Shown one piece after another: positions 1 to 8,541 of a DNA stretch of 64,000 bases (positions are counted from its first letter, which is position 1; every line of letters begins with the position of its first letter). Location: NCBI RefSeq assembly GCF_052072235.1, contig NZ_CM125436.1:4272001-4336000 (forward strand). Direction: 5' to 3'. The DNA is from Brevibacillus_D fluminis_A. Lineage in GTDB: Bacteria; Bacillota; Bacilli; Brevibacillales; Brevibacillaceae. A program made the position numbers and the translations under genes. The notes under the pieces were generated by a model. The model was not told the origin of the DNA, ran no database searches, and saw nothing but the letters and a program-made list of their open reading frames with translations.

Positions 1-439
1 TGCCGTCGCTGACGCTTTCAAACACTTTGCCGGCCAGCGTGATCTCTTCCTCCATCAACGTCCGCACCGTGTTGTCGCGGCCTTGAATCACCAGGTAATT
101 CGGCTCACCCGCCTGTTTGATCAGCGGAATCATCTTTAGCACAAACAAGCGCGTCGTCCGTCCATCGACATAGCGAAACGGCAGCTCGCATTCTACGATC
201 GCTTTGCGCTGCCATGCGCTGGCGCAAGCTTCCTCAAAACAGGTCCACAGCTCCTGCTCCCAACCAGCTTCCTGAAGCAGCTCCCGCGTGCATCTGCCTT
301 GATATGCGACTCCTTCCAATTGCAAATGGCGCAGTGCGATCCCGTTGGCAGCGATCCAGCCCCCATGTTCATCCTGCAACAGCATGAACTCCGGCAACGC
401 ATGAAGATATGTAAGTAAATCGCCTAGATTGCTGGACAC
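1..439 (-). CDS. PAS-domain signalling protein, N-terminal part (cut by window edge)
   Basis: The frame is open from the window edge to a GTG start at 439, giving 146 visible residues. The start is chosen because GGAGATGGAG lies just upstream of the GTG, and the stop of the small upstream ORF (443-541) falls inside this ribosome binding region. The visible part looks like an N-terminal PAS fold (LPEFMLLQDEHGGWIAANG, then a PAC-like strand LFVLKMIPL), followed by VFESVSDG, which usually begins a second PAS domain. The output domain (GGDEF, kinase or sigma-54 activator) lies outside the window, so the role cannot be settled. It is transcribed away from the chemoreceptor gene and may be coupled to the small ORF before it. 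Confidence 0.7.
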   Translation of the reverse strand, partial: MSSNLGDLLTYLHALPEFMLLQDEHGGWIAANGIALRHLQLEGVAYQGRCTRELLQEAGWEQELWTCFEEACASAWQRKAIVECELPFRYVDGRTTRLFVLKMIPLIKQAGEPNYLVIQGRDNTVRTLMEEEITLAGKVFESVSDG

Positions 440-442
440 CAG

Positions 443-541
443 CTACTCCATCTCCTCTCTTCCGACTGCCTGCAGCTTTACGCCATGCCCGTCTTCTTCT
501 CGCAAATCTATCGTCTTTCGTCCAATGGATAGCTTCATCAT
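443..541 (-). CDS. Small ORF (32 aa) immediately upstream of the PAS protein
   Basis: A 32-codon frame starts at ATGATG (541) after AAAAGGGA and stops with TAG four bases before the GTG of the PAS protein. The predicted peptide is charged (contains RKTIDLREEDGHG) with no membrane segment. Its stop overlaps the ribosome binding site of the next gene, an arrangement that would couple translation. A perfect 6-bp inverted repeat (ATCAGG/CCTGAT, 565-582) lies just upstream in the presumed leader. No family is recognised; it could be a leader peptide, a small regulatory protein or chance. Confidence 0.35.
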   Translation of the reverse strand: MMKLSIGRKTIDLREEDGHGVKLQAVGREEME

Positions 542-766
542 AGAGGTGGTCCCTTTTGACTACAATCAGGATATTCCCTGATATCTGCAACAAAAAACCA
601 CTAAATTCGTCATTATTCTTTTTTACGTTAATCGGATATTTTGACAATTTTCAATATAGAATTCACAAAAAATGAGTAAATTCGACTGTTTCACCGCGCT
701 GTTCGCAAGACTTTCGACAGAACCTTCACGGCATATAACGACTGAAAATAGAGGCGTCCGAAACGC

Positions 767-806
767 AAAAAGACCGATCGCTCACGATGGAACGATCGGT
801 CTTTTT
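767..806 (-). terminator. Rho-independent terminator of the chemoreceptor gene
   Basis: Inverted repeat AAAAAGACCGATCG / CGATCGGTCTTTTT just past the stop of the chemoreceptor gene; the stem runs into T residues on both strands. Confidence 0.85.
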
Positions 807-808
807 CG

Positions 809-2518
809 TTACACGTTAAATCGGGCAATCATCTGCTGCAGCTGCTCGGACATTTTCGCGAGCAAGGCCGCCGATGCCGTGATCTCTTCCACCGAGGCGA
901 GCTGCACCTCGGAAGCATTCGATGCCGCCTGTGCCCCCGCAGCACTATGTTCGACGACTGCGATCATCTCGGAGAAGGACGCAGACAGCTGGTCCGTCCC
1001 GCTCGTCACATCGCGGGACGTGTCGCGCACCTGCATGATGCGGCCGGTCACCTCGTCCACCGCCGTCTGGATTTGCCCGAACGATTCGCCCACCTGATGG
1101 ACGAACCGGATGCCTTCCTGCACCTCATCCGCGCTCTGCTTCATGGATTGCACCGCACGCTTGATCTCGTTTTGGATGTCGACGATCAATTCGGTGATCT
1201 GCCGGGACGATTCCGCTGACTGTTCCGCCAGCTTGCGCACCTCGCCTGCCACGACGGCAAACCCGCGTCCGTGTTCACCCGCCCGCGCCGCTTCGATGGC
1301 TGCGTTCAGCGCAAGCAAATTGGTTTGCGCCGCAATCCCTGTGATCGCCTCCACAATTTTTTCGATCTCTTCGGAGTCTTTGCCCAGCTCATTGATGTGA
1401 TCGGCCAAGTCATGCACCGTCTTGTTGATCGAATCCATCTGCGCGATCGCTTTGCCGATCCGTTCGCTGCCCGCCTGCGCGATTGCGGAAGTTCGTTCGG
1501 CATAGCCCGAAACCTCGGTAGCCCCCGCAGCGATCTCGCTGAGCCCGCCAGCCATTTGCGTGAGCGCCGCAGCGTTTCCTTTTATATGAATGACCTGCTT
1601 TTCCGCATCGTGAGCCGCCTCCTGGATGCCGAACGCGATCTGCTCGCTCGCCTTGCCGTTTTGCTCGATGCTTGCCGTCAGCTCTTCGGCCGACGCCATC
1701 ACCATCTCCGCGTTTTGCCCGACCTGGCGAATCAGCTCGCGCAAGCTCGAGGTCATCCGGTTGAAAGAAGCAGCCAAATCGGCCAGCTCGTCTTTCGTCC
1801 CGACCTCGATCGTCTTGGTTAAATCCCCTTCCCCATCGGCAATCTCGCCCATCTGGCGGCTGATCCGCCTGATCGGCCTGACGATCCCTTTGATCAAGAG
1901 GAGCGCAAACACAACCGCAATCACCAGCGCACTGGCTGCCCCGGCGATGATGGTCAGCTTGGCCTGATCTGCCGCTTCCGTCGTTTGCGCTGACGCTGCG
2001 TCCACGATATTGCTCACATTTTTCAAGATTTGCTGGTTGATCTTGTTGAACTCATCCATCGCGCGTTTTCCGTTGCCCAGCTTGTCCAGCGCTTCCTGCT
2101 TCTTCCCGCGCTTGACCAGATCAACCTGGCTGTCGAAATACTCCTGCAGCAGCTTGATTTGCGGATACGCCTTGTTTTCGATCAAATCTTTCATGACCGG
2201 ATGGTTTTCTTCATACGATCGGATTTGGGCCAAATCTTTGACCAGCTCTGCCGTCCCGATGAAGTACGGTTCCAAATACTCTTCTTTCTCGGTCAGGATG
2301 TAACCGCGAACCCCGGTTTCAAGCTGCACCAAATCGGTGTGCAAATCCCGCGCCGCCTCCCCGATGACCATGGCGTCATGCACGATCTCATCGCTTTTCT
2401 GCTCCATCAACGATGTTTTCCAGTAGCTCATGCCGCCTGTCGCAATCATGACGAGAATGATGATGACGAAAGAGAGCGTGATCTTGGCCTGTACGGTAAA
2501 ACGGATTCTGTTTCTCAC
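809..2518 (-). CDS. Methyl-accepting chemotaxis protein
   Basis: This is a transmembrane chemoreceptor that would pass a ligand signal to CheA/CheW. From the GTG start it has about 569 residues: a first membrane segment (near 10-30), a helical CHASE3-like extracellular region, a second segment (AASALVIAVVFALLLIKGIV), a HAMP domain (RPIRRISRQMGEIADGEGDL) and a long cytoplasmic signalling coil with the classic hairpin tip TNLLALNAAIEAARAGEHG. The GTG at 2518 is preferred because AAGGGGG lies 8 bases upstream; the frame extends to 2575, but a promoter at 2578-2606 would put transcription start near 2571. It faces away from the hydroxyproline genes and shares their upstream region. A role in sensing proline compounds would be inference from position only. 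Confidence 0.92.
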   Translation of the reverse strand: MRNRIRFTVQAKITLSFVIIILVMIATGGMSYWKTSLMEQKSDEIVHDAMVIGEAARDLHTDLVQLETGVRGYILTEKEEYLEPYFIGTAELVKDLAQIRSYEENHPVMKDLIENKAYPQIKLLQEYFDSQVDLVKRGKKQEALDKLGNGKRAMDEFNKINQQILKNVSNIVDAASAQTTEAADQAKLTIIAGAASALVIAVVFALLLIKGIVRPIRRISRQMGEIADGEGDLTKTIEVGTKDELADLAASFNRMTSSLRELIRQVGQNAEMVMASAEELTASIEQNGKASEQIAFGIQEAAHDAEKQVIHIKGNAAALTQMAGGLSEIAAGATEVSGYAERTSAIAQAGSERIGKAIAQMDSINKTVHDLADHINELGKDSEEIEKIVEAITGIAAQTNLLALNAAIEAARAGEHGRGFAVVAGEVRKLAEQSAESSRQITELIVDIQNEIKRAVQSMKQSADEVQEGIRFVHQVGESFGQIQTAVDEVTGRIMQVRDTSRDVTSGTDQLSASFSEMIAVVEHSAAGAQAASNASEVQLASVEEITASAALLAKMSEQLQQMIARFNV

Positions 2519-2577
2519 ACAAAAAACCCCCTTACCATCGCGTTGTGTATCTCTATTGTAAAGCGTGGTATTCACTC

Positions 2578-2606
2578 ATTGTAAAAGGATGGCGATCAAA
2601 ATTCAA
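2578..2606 (-). promoter_or_regulatory. Sigma-A type promoter of the chemoreceptor gene
   Basis: On the minus strand TTGAAT (2606-2601) and TACAAT (2583-2578) are separated by 17 bases. Transcription would start near 2571, in front of the GTG start at 2518. Confidence 0.6.
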
Positions 2607-2614
2607 AATATTTT

Positions 2615-2655
2615 CACTGTATAAAATTCGATACATTTTCTCATCTCTTATACAC
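2615..2655 (+). promoter_or_regulatory. Putative upstream activating sequence for the sigma-54 activator
   Basis: Contains CACTGTAT (2615), ACATTTTC (2633) and TTATACAC (2648). ACATTTTC and TTATACAC recur with exactly the same 15-base offset at 18872/18887, also upstream of a -24/-12 promoter, and CACTGTAT recurs at 18905. The block lies about 60 bases upstream of the -24 element, a normal distance for an enhancer-binding activator. Confidence 0.55.
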
Positions 2656-2716
2656 TCCCCTTTTTCACGTGTACGCCAATTTAGACAGTTGCCGTGAAAA
2701 GACGGGTAAAACCGTT

Positions 2717-2732
2717 TGGCACAAGACTTGCG
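2717..2732 (+). promoter_or_regulatory. Sigma-54 (-24/-12) promoter of the deaminase gene
   Basis: TGGCACA-N4-TTGCG closely matches the consensus TGGCACG-N4-TTGCW with GG and GC at the correct 10-base spacing. The gene starts at 2785. Confidence 0.8.
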
Positions 2733-2784
2733 AGAATGCAAGCGAGGACATTTCCTAAAACAAACATGCGAGAGGAGTTTCACA

Positions 2785-3657
2785 ATGGCCAAATTCGAAG
2801 GTGTTTATGTCGCGCTCGTCACCCCCTTTACCGAGAGTTATGAAGTTGATTACACGCGTCTTCATGAGCTTTGCGATTGGATGATTACACAAGGGGTACA
2901 CGGCCTCGTGCCATGCGGTTCTTTGGGCGAATATGCCTCGCTGACTGTAGAAGAGCGGGCAAAAGTGGTCGAAACGGTCGTCGCGGCTGCGAAAGATCGC
3001 GTCCCTGTCGTTGTCGGTTCCGGTGCTCCTTCCACCCAGCAGGCGGTCGGATGGGTCCGTCAGGCGAAAGAGGCGGGCGCTGCCGGAATCATGGCGCTGC
3101 CGCCGATCAACTACCGTCCGCTGGAAAATGAAGTCGTCGCCCACTATGAAGCGCTGGCGAGCGTGGGGCTGCCCATCATCGCCTACAACAATCCGCACGA
3201 CTACAAAGTCGATCTGACCCCGGATCTTTTGGCAAAGCTCAGCAAGATTGACAACATTGTCGGTGTAAAAGAATTTTCCGGAGATGTGCGCCGCGTTCAC
3301 GAGATTTTGGCAAAAACCGATTTGGAAGTGATGATCGGCGTGGATGATCTGGCCATGGAAGGACCGCTCTTCGGTGCGACCGGCTGGATCGCAGGCGTCC
3401 CGAACGCATTGCCGAAAGAAGGGGTCGAGCTGTTCCGCCTGTCCCGTGAAGGCAAGCTGAACGAAGCGATGGAGCTGTATCGCCGCCTGCTCCCGCTCTT
3501 CCACTACGATGCCAGCCCGCAGCTCGTGCAATCGATCAAATACATGATGGAGCTGGCAGGGTTCCCTGTGGGGCCGACGCGTCCGCCGCGCCTCCCGCTT
3601 TCTTCCGAATATTATGCCGGGATCAAGGAAGCGTACGATTTCGCTGTTCGCGGGTAA
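2785..3657 (+). CDS. DapA-family lyase, probable 1-pyrroline-4-hydroxy-2-carboxylate deaminase
   Basis: A 290-residue class I aldolase-type TIM barrel of the dihydrodipicolinate synthase/N-acetylneuraminate lyase family. The Schiff-base lysine is visible in GVKEFSG (Lys162) and the catalytic tyrosine in AYNNP (Tyr134). The ATG at 2785 follows AGAGGAG at good spacing; the frame extends upstream to 2716 but that would run across the sigma-54 promoter. In hydroxyproline degradation a DapA-family enzyme converts 1-pyrroline-4-hydroxy-2-carboxylate to 2-oxoglutarate semialdehyde. That role is inferred from the aldehyde dehydrogenase directly downstream and from the epimerase and dehydrogenase genes nearby. 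A lysine-biosynthetic DapA is unlikely in this setting. Confidence 0.85.
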   Translation: MAKFEGVYVALVTPFTESYEVDYTRLHELCDWMITQGVHGLVPCGSLGEYASLTVEERAKVVETVVAAAKDRVPVVVGSGAPSTQQAVGWVRQAKEAGAAGIMALPPINYRPLENEVVAHYEALASVGLPIIAYNNPHDYKVDLTPDLLAKLSKIDNIVGVKEFSGDVRRVHEILAKTDLEVMIGVDDLAMEGPLFGATGWIAGVPNALPKEGVELFRLSREGKLNEAMELYRRLLPLFHYDASPQLVQSIKYMMELAGFPVGPTRPPRLPLSSEYYAGIKEAYDFAVRG

Positions 3658-3750
3658 CCCGCTATGGCTGTGCCACGTTGTTGGCGCAGCCTTTCCCAAG
3701 CATTCGCTGCGTCTTACTACTACTATGTTTTCGATAAAGGAGGCAAACCG

Positions 3751-5190
3751 ATGGAGAGCAAAAACTGGATTGGCGGCGAGTGGATTACCCCTACCGGCAA
3801 CGAGGCGGTCGTCACAAGCCCATCCAATGTGGAAGAACAGGTCGGGGTGATTCACTATTCCGACGCGAGTCATGTGCGGGCGGCAGAGGAAGCGGCCCGT
3901 CATGCCTTTTCGTCCTGGTCGCGTCTGACCGGCGCCGCCCGCGCCGACTATTTGTCCAAAATGGCAGCGGTGTTGGAACGGAATGTGGATGAATTGGCGA
4001 CGCTCGCCAGCCGCGAAATGGGCAAGCCGATCAGCGAGATGCGCGGAGAAGTGGTCCGCGGCATCAATCTGCTGCGCTACTATGCCGGGGAAGGCGTTCG
4101 CGCCAACGGCAGCATCATCCCATCAACGGACACGAATGTTCTGCAATACGCCAAGCGCGTGCCATTGGGGGTCGTCGGGATCATTACGCCCTGGAACTTT
4201 CCCGTCGCGATCCCGATCTGGAAAATCGCTCCCGCCCTCATCTGCGGCAATACGGTCATCTGGAAGCCTGCCGACATCGCTTCCTTGACGGCGGTTCGGA
4301 TGGCGGAGCTGTTCGCGGAAGCACAGCTTCCTGCCGGCGTCCTGAACCTGGTCATCGGTAAAGGACGCGTGATCGGCAATACCCTGCTGAATGAAACCGC
4401 GCTCGATGCGGTCAGCTTTACCGGCTCGACATCGACGGGACAGGAGGTTGCCGTATCGTGCGCACGGCGCAATATCAAGTATCAGACGGAAATGGGCGGC
4501 AAAAATGCGGCGATCGTGCTCGCGGATGCCGATCTGGACAAGACGGTCCCGATGATCGTAAGCGGTGCCTTCCGTTCTGCCGGCCAAAAGTGCACGGCTA
4601 CAAGCCGGATCATCGTCGAGCGGGGTGCGTTCGAGCCATTCGTGGAGAAGCTTGCGGCCGCTGTCGCAGCACTCAAAATCGCGCCGGCGCTCGATCCGGC
4701 TGCCTATCTCGGCCCCGTAGCTTCGCGCGACCAGTTTGCGAAAGTGAATGAGTATGTGGAGCTTGCCCGCAAGGAAGCGGAGATTGTCGCCGAAACGGCT
4801 CCGGTTGCTTCAGGGGAAAACGGCTATTTCATCAGCCCGCTGATCGTGCAAGGGGTCGGGGCCAGCCACACATTGGTCCAGGAGGAAATTTTCGGACCTG
4901 TGGCTACCTTGCTGCAAGCAAGCGACTTTGACGAGGCGATTGCGCTTTGCAACCAGACGGTATTTGGCTTGAGCGCTTCGGTCTTCACGAACGACCTGTC
5001 CAAAGCGCACCGCTTTCTCGAGGAGGCTCACGCGGGCATGGTGCGGGTCAATCAGGAGACAGCGGGCGTCGAGTATCAGGCACCGTTTGGCGGGATGAGG
5101 CTCTCCAGCTCGCATACGCGTGAGCAGGGCCAGACTGCCCTCGATTTTTACAGCCAAATCAAAACGTGCGCGATCAAGCATACGCTCTGA
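3751..5190 (+). CDS. Aldehyde dehydrogenase, probable 2-oxoglutarate semialdehyde dehydrogenase
   Basis: A 479-residue NAD(P)-dependent aldehyde dehydrogenase. The catalytic Glu247 sits in EMGGKNA and the nucleophile Cys281 in GQKCTATS; FTGSTSTG and the C-terminal PFGGM region are also present. ATG 3751 is preceded by AAAGGAGG with 8 bases spacing, so the upstream extension to 3664 is not needed. It follows the DapA-type gene by 93 bases with no terminator between and would oxidise the semialdehyde made by that enzyme to 2-oxoglutarate, the last step of hydroxyproline breakdown. Substrate is inferred from context; the family alone does not fix it. Confidence 0.88.
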   Translation: MESKNWIGGEWITPTGNEAVVTSPSNVEEQVGVIHYSDASHVRAAEEAARHAFSSWSRLTGAARADYLSKMAAVLERNVDELATLASREMGKPISEMRGEVVRGINLLRYYAGEGVRANGSIIPSTDTNVLQYAKRVPLGVVGIITPWNFPVAIPIWKIAPALICGNTVIWKPADIASLTAVRMAELFAEAQLPAGVLNLVIGKGRVIGNTLLNETALDAVSFTGSTSTGQEVAVSCARRNIKYQTEMGGKNAAIVLADADLDKTVPMIVSGAFRSAGQKCTATSRIIVERGAFEPFVEKLAAAVAALKIAPALDPAAYLGPVASRDQFAKVNEYVELARKEAEIVAETAPVASGENGYFISPLIVQGVGASHTLVQEEIFGPVATLLQASDFDEAIALCNQTVFGLSASVFTNDLSKAHRFLEEAHAGMVRVNQETAGVEYQAPFGGMRLSSSHTREQGQTALDFYSQIKTCAIKHTL

Positions 5191-5204
5191 TCCATGCCGA
5201 ATGT

Positions 5205-5237
5205 CAGGCGGTTCCCCGTGGCGGACCGCCTGTTTTA
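5205..5237 (+). terminator. Terminator after the aldehyde dehydrogenase gene
   Basis: Stem CAGGCGGT/ACCGCCTG with a 12-base loop followed by TTTTA, 15 bases after the stop codon. Confidence 0.75.
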
Positions 5238-5240
5238 CTT

Positions 5241-5387
5241 TCATTCTCCTCTTCCCCATGCGGACAGGAACAAGTCGAGCAACAGCAAAACGAAAACCAG
5301 CGGAAGCCACCACGCGGATTTTCGTTTTGCCATTTGTTTTGCTTGTGCCGGAGGCGTAGCTTCATTGACGATGCGCATCCATTCCAT
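5241..5387 (-). CDS. Small single-span membrane protein (48 aa)
   Basis: A 48-codon frame begins with ATG at 5387 after GGAGGGG at 8 bases spacing, a strong ribosome binding site. Residues 1-24 are hydrophilic and basic near the membrane (KQMAKRKSAWW), followed by one hydrophobic helix (LPLVFVLLLLDLFLSAW) and a short GRGE tail. It lies 62 bases downstream of the reductase gene on the same strand and could be the last gene of the 9720-to-5241 transcript. No family is recognised. Confidence 0.55.
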   Translation of the reverse strand: MEWMRIVNEATPPAQAKQMAKRKSAWWLPLVFVLLLLDLFLSAWGRGE

Positions 5388-5449
5388 GGATCGATCCCCT
5401 CCACCTGTTGGTTGCCGCGAAAGGTGAATCCGCAGCATGAAGCTTTCGC

Positions 5450-6436
5450 CTACAGGGTCACCTCGACTCCCATGCCCAGCGCTTTCGCCTTGTCGACCAT
5501 CGCTTTGGCGACGACCACGTCCATCGCAGCCAATCCCACCGACTTGAAGACGGTGAGTTCATCCTCGCGCTCGCGGCCGTGTTTTTCCCCTGCGGCGATT
5601 TCGCCCAGTTCGGCATAAATACGCTCCGGCGCGAACACCCCTTGTTCGATCGGCAGCAAGAGATCGCCCGTCTCGTCCAGCGCGCCTTCCACCGATTCCA
5701 CTACGACTTTGTCCGCCCGCGCGATCACATCGGTCGGCAGTTCCTGCATCGTCGGTCGAAACGAACCGATCGCATTGATATGCGTGCCCGCTCCGATCGC
5801 TTGCGCGGAAAAGACCGGTGTCGGAGAATTCGTCGCCGTGATGACGATGTCTGCCCCGTAAACGGCATCGTCGGCCGTTGCAGCAACAACCACCTCGACC
5901 GTTGACCCGAACTGCTCGGTCAGCTCTGCTGCGAAGCTTTCCGCCTTTTGCCGGCTGCGGTTGTACAGGCGAATCTGATCGATCGAGCGCACGGCTGCGA
6001 CTGCGTTTACCGCGCCGCGCGCTTGTGCCCCTGTGCCGATAACGGCAAGCGACCTGGCGTTCTCGCGTGCCAGATGTTGGGTCGCCAGCCCGGAAGCCGC
6101 GCCGGTCCGCAGCACCGTCAAATAAGACGCCTCCAGCATCGCAACGGGCTCGCCGGTCATCACATCAGCGAGGATGACCACGCCGTAAATTGTTTTTTTG
6201 CCTTTTGCGCCGTTATCGGGAAAGACGGAGACGAACTTGAGACCGAGGCTATCGGTCGCTTCTACCAGGGAAGGCATAAAAATCGAGGTGCCGTTGCCTT
6301 TCTGCACAGGCAGAAAGGTGCGGATCGGGGACAGGGCACGATGTGCAGAAAATTCTTGCAACGCGACGCTCACAGCGTCGATTGCCTCATGAACGGACAG
6401 GATCGCTCGTTGCTCCTTTGCGCTTACAATCAGCAA
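5450..6436 (-). CDS. Ornithine cyclodeaminase/mu-crystallin family protein, probable delta1-pyrroline-2-carboxylate reductase
   Basis: A 328-residue protein with a Rossmann nucleotide site (LAVIGTGAQARGAV) and the family motif for the NAD(P)-binding edge (RLYNRSRQKAE). TTG 6436 is taken as start because GGAGG lies seven bases upstream; there is no suitable ATG nearby. Family members include ornithine cyclodeaminase, alanine dehydrogenase and delta1-pyrroline-2-carboxylate reductase. The last is favoured because it removes the product of trans-3-hydroxyproline dehydratase, and two proline-racemase-family genes lie directly upstream in the same orientation. It would return that branch to L-proline. 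Confidence 0.82.
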   Translation of the reverse strand: MLIVSAKEQRAILSVHEAIDAVSVALQEFSAHRALSPIRTFLPVQKGNGTSIFMPSLVEATDSLGLKFVSVFPDNGAKGKKTIYGVVILADVMTGEPVAMLEASYLTVLRTGAASGLATQHLARENARSLAVIGTGAQARGAVNAVAAVRSIDQIRLYNRSRQKAESFAAELTEQFGSTVEVVVAATADDAVYGADIVITATNSPTPVFSAQAIGAGTHINAIGSFRPTMQELPTDVIARADKVVVESVEGALDETGDLLLPIEQGVFAPERIYAELGEIAAGEKHGREREDELTVFKSVGLAAMDVVVAKAMVDKAKALGMGVEVTL

Positions 6437-6479
6437 ATGGGTTCCTCCTCTCTTCTCGTCAAAACACGTGCGCGTACGC

Positions 6480-7484
6480 TCAGCTAAGCAAAAACCCGCT
6501 GCCGAGCGGATCGGTCGGATCGACCACAAACTGATGCAGCCCTGTGATAAACGCCTTGCCTTCGATGGAAGGGATGACAGCCTCGAATTCGCCCACCTTC
6601 GTATCCGCGACGACATGCGCGACGAACTGGCTGCCGACAATGCCTTCATGGACAAAATTTTCGTTTTGCGTAAGCTGCCCGCGTTTGTACAAGGCAGCGA
6701 TGCGCGCAGCCGTACCTGTGCCACAAGGCGACCGGTCGATTTGCTCATCGGCGAAAATCGTCACGTTGCGCAGATGGGAATTGGTTTTCTTCGGCTCATC
6801 GGAAATGATGACACCGTAAATCCCTTGCAGTTGCCCTTCAAGCGGATGCTGCACCGTCATGCGCGATTCGATCTGCTCCTTGATGGCGCGGCCCCATTTC
6901 TGCAGCTGCGGCAGTTGTTCGATCTCCACGCTGACCCCCAGTTCCTTGGCGTCGACGATGGCGTAAAACGCGCCGCCAAACGCGATATCGACACAGAAGC
7001 TGCGCCCGTCAAGCTCAATTCGCACATCCTGGGCAAAGACAAACGACGGCACATTCTCAAAAGAGACAGATTTTACTTCCGTACCTTCACATTTCGCATA
7101 CGCGATGATTTTTCCTGCTGGGCTGTCGATGACAATGCGCGGATTGTCCCCTTTTATTTGCAAATAGCCGGTTTCAATCGCCACGGTCACGACCGCGATG
7201 ATGCCGTGTCCGCACATGGTGGAAAAGCCCTCGTTATGCATGAACAATACGCCGAAATCGGCATCCTCGCTGACAGGCGGCGTGATGACGCAGCCGTACA
7301 TGCCATGGTGGCCGCGCGGCTCATGCATCAGGACGCGGCGAATATCGTCCAGATGCTCGCGGAAATAGGCCCGCCGCTCCAAAATCGTCGAGCCCTTGAG
7401 CGGGGGAATCCCTCCTGTGATGATGCGCAGCGGCTCGCCGCCGGTATGTGCATCGATGGTGGTATACAGTTTTTTTGCCTGCAT
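6480..7484 (-). CDS. Proline racemase family enzyme (paralogue 1)
   Basis: A 334-residue pyridoxal-independent racemase/epimerase/dehydratase fold. Both catalytic positions are cysteine: Cys91 in STMCGHG and Cys254 in DRSPCGTGT. The stretch around the first cysteine (LFMHNEGFSTMCGH) resembles trans-3-hydroxy-L-proline dehydratases, but those usually carry threonine at the second position, whereas epimerases and racemases keep cysteine. The gene starts 20 bases after its paralogue and is followed by the cyclodeaminase-type reductase, so dehydratase, 4-hydroxyproline 2-epimerase and proline racemase are all possible. Which paralogue does which step cannot be decided by reading. Confidence 0.88.
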   Translation of the reverse strand: MQAKKLYTTIDAHTGGEPLRIITGGIPPLKGSTILERRAYFREHLDDIRRVLMHEPRGHHGMYGCVITPPVSEDADFGVLFMHNEGFSTMCGHGIIAVVTVAIETGYLQIKGDNPRIVIDSPAGKIIAYAKCEGTEVKSVSFENVPSFVFAQDVRIELDGRSFCVDIAFGGAFYAIVDAKELGVSVEIEQLPQLQKWGRAIKEQIESRMTVQHPLEGQLQGIYGVIISDEPKKTNSHLRNVTIFADEQIDRSPCGTGTAARIAALYKRGQLTQNENFVHEGIVGSQFVAHVVADTKVGEFEAVIPSIEGKAFITGLHQFVVDPTDPLGSGFLLS

Positions 7485-7503
7485 AATAGCACCCCTTTTT
7501 CTC

Positions 7504-8526
7504 TTAGTGATCGTCCGCTGGCGGAATCAACAGGAAGCCTTCTGCCAATTCATCGCGCTCGTCGATAAAAAATTTGTGAATCCCCATGATCCAAGCCGAA
7601 CCGCTGATCTGCGTAACCACCGCTGGCAAGCCGCCCACCTCGGTCGTGGCGAGCACGCGTCCGCGAAACAAGGAGCCGACGATGCTCTCGTGAACGAATT
7701 CGTCCCCTAGCCCGATTTCCCCTTTGGCAAACAAAACCGCCAGCTTCGCCGATGTGCCCGTGCCGCATGGCGAGCGATCGATTCCTCCGGGCGGCACGAT
7801 CACGGTATTTTTCACCGTGGCCTCCGGGTGTGTGGGCTCGGTATAAAACTCTACATGCGTCACTCCTTTGATGTACGGCGCCTCCGGATGGGCGACTTCC
7901 ACCGCGGCATTGATCGCCTTGCGAATGCGCACCGCCTCCTCGATAATGCGCGACGCATTGGCTGGCACCAGCTCGAGGCCAAGCTTGCGCGCATCGGTGA
8001 TCGCATAAAAATTGCCGCCGTAGGCAATGTCGCAAGCAACCTGTCCCAGCCCCTCCACCTCTACTTCGATGCTGTCATAGAGAAAAGCTGGGACATTCTG
8101 GAACGTCACTTGCCTGGCTTTGCCATCCGCAACCTCGATCGCCACCTCCACCAGCCCAGCCGGAGTATCCAGCTTCAGTGTCGTGACCGGCTCTTCCACC
8201 GGGATCATGCCCGTCTCCACCAGCGCGGTGCAAAAGCCGATGGTATCATGGCCGCACATCGGCAAATAGCCGCCTGTCTCAATATAGATCACGCCGATAT
8301 CGGCATCAGGATGACAGGGGTCCACCAAGAGCGCCCCCGACATCACATCGTGACCGCGCGGCTCAAACATCAACAGCTTGCGAATCCAGTCGTGCCGGGC
8401 CTTCATTTCCAGCATTTTCTCCGACATGGTGCGCCCCTTCAGCTTGGGCAAGCCGCTGATCACCGTCCGGGTCGGATTGCCGCCCGTATGCGTGTCGACT
8501 GTCGAAAACATTTTTCGTGATTTCAT
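7504..8526 (-). CDS. Proline racemase family enzyme (paralogue 2), probable 4-hydroxyproline 2-epimerase
   Basis: A 340-residue paralogue of the next gene, with Cys91 in LPMCGHD and Cys254 in DRSPCGTGT. The C-terminal pattern (TGTSAKLA, SGSAWIMGIHKFFID) resembles clostridial proline racemase and hydroxyproline epimerases. Epimerisation of trans-4-hydroxy-L-proline to cis-4-hydroxy-D-proline is the entry step of the pathway whose later enzymes are present in this window, so an epimerase is expected here. It lies 15 bases after the stop of the flavoprotein gene in an evident operon driven from 9803-9818. Confidence 0.88.
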   Translation of the reverse strand: MKSRKMFSTVDTHTGGNPTRTVISGLPKLKGRTMSEKMLEMKARHDWIRKLLMFEPRGHDVMSGALLVDPCHPDADIGVIYIETGGYLPMCGHDTIGFCTALVETGMIPVEEPVTTLKLDTPAGLVEVAIEVADGKARQVTFQNVPAFLYDSIEVEVEGLGQVACDIAYGGNFYAITDARKLGLELVPANASRIIEEAVRIRKAINAAVEVAHPEAPYIKGVTHVEFYTEPTHPEATVKNTVIVPPGGIDRSPCGTGTSAKLAVLFAKGEIGLGDEFVHESIVGSLFRGRVLATTEVGGLPAVVTQISGSAWIMGIHKFFIDERDELAEGFLLIPPADDH

Positions 8527-8541
8527 CTTCCACCCTACTTT

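Noticed and set aside
672..1097. Plus-strand ORF beginning near the chemoreceptor terminator
   Set aside because: Runs through the terminator and then antisense to the conserved chemoreceptor signalling domain.
2755..3903. 382-codon ORF on the minus strand opposite the DapA-type gene
   Set aside because: No ribosome binding site or family pattern; the plus-strand frame has clear catalytic motifs. Long antisense frames are common here because of codon bias.
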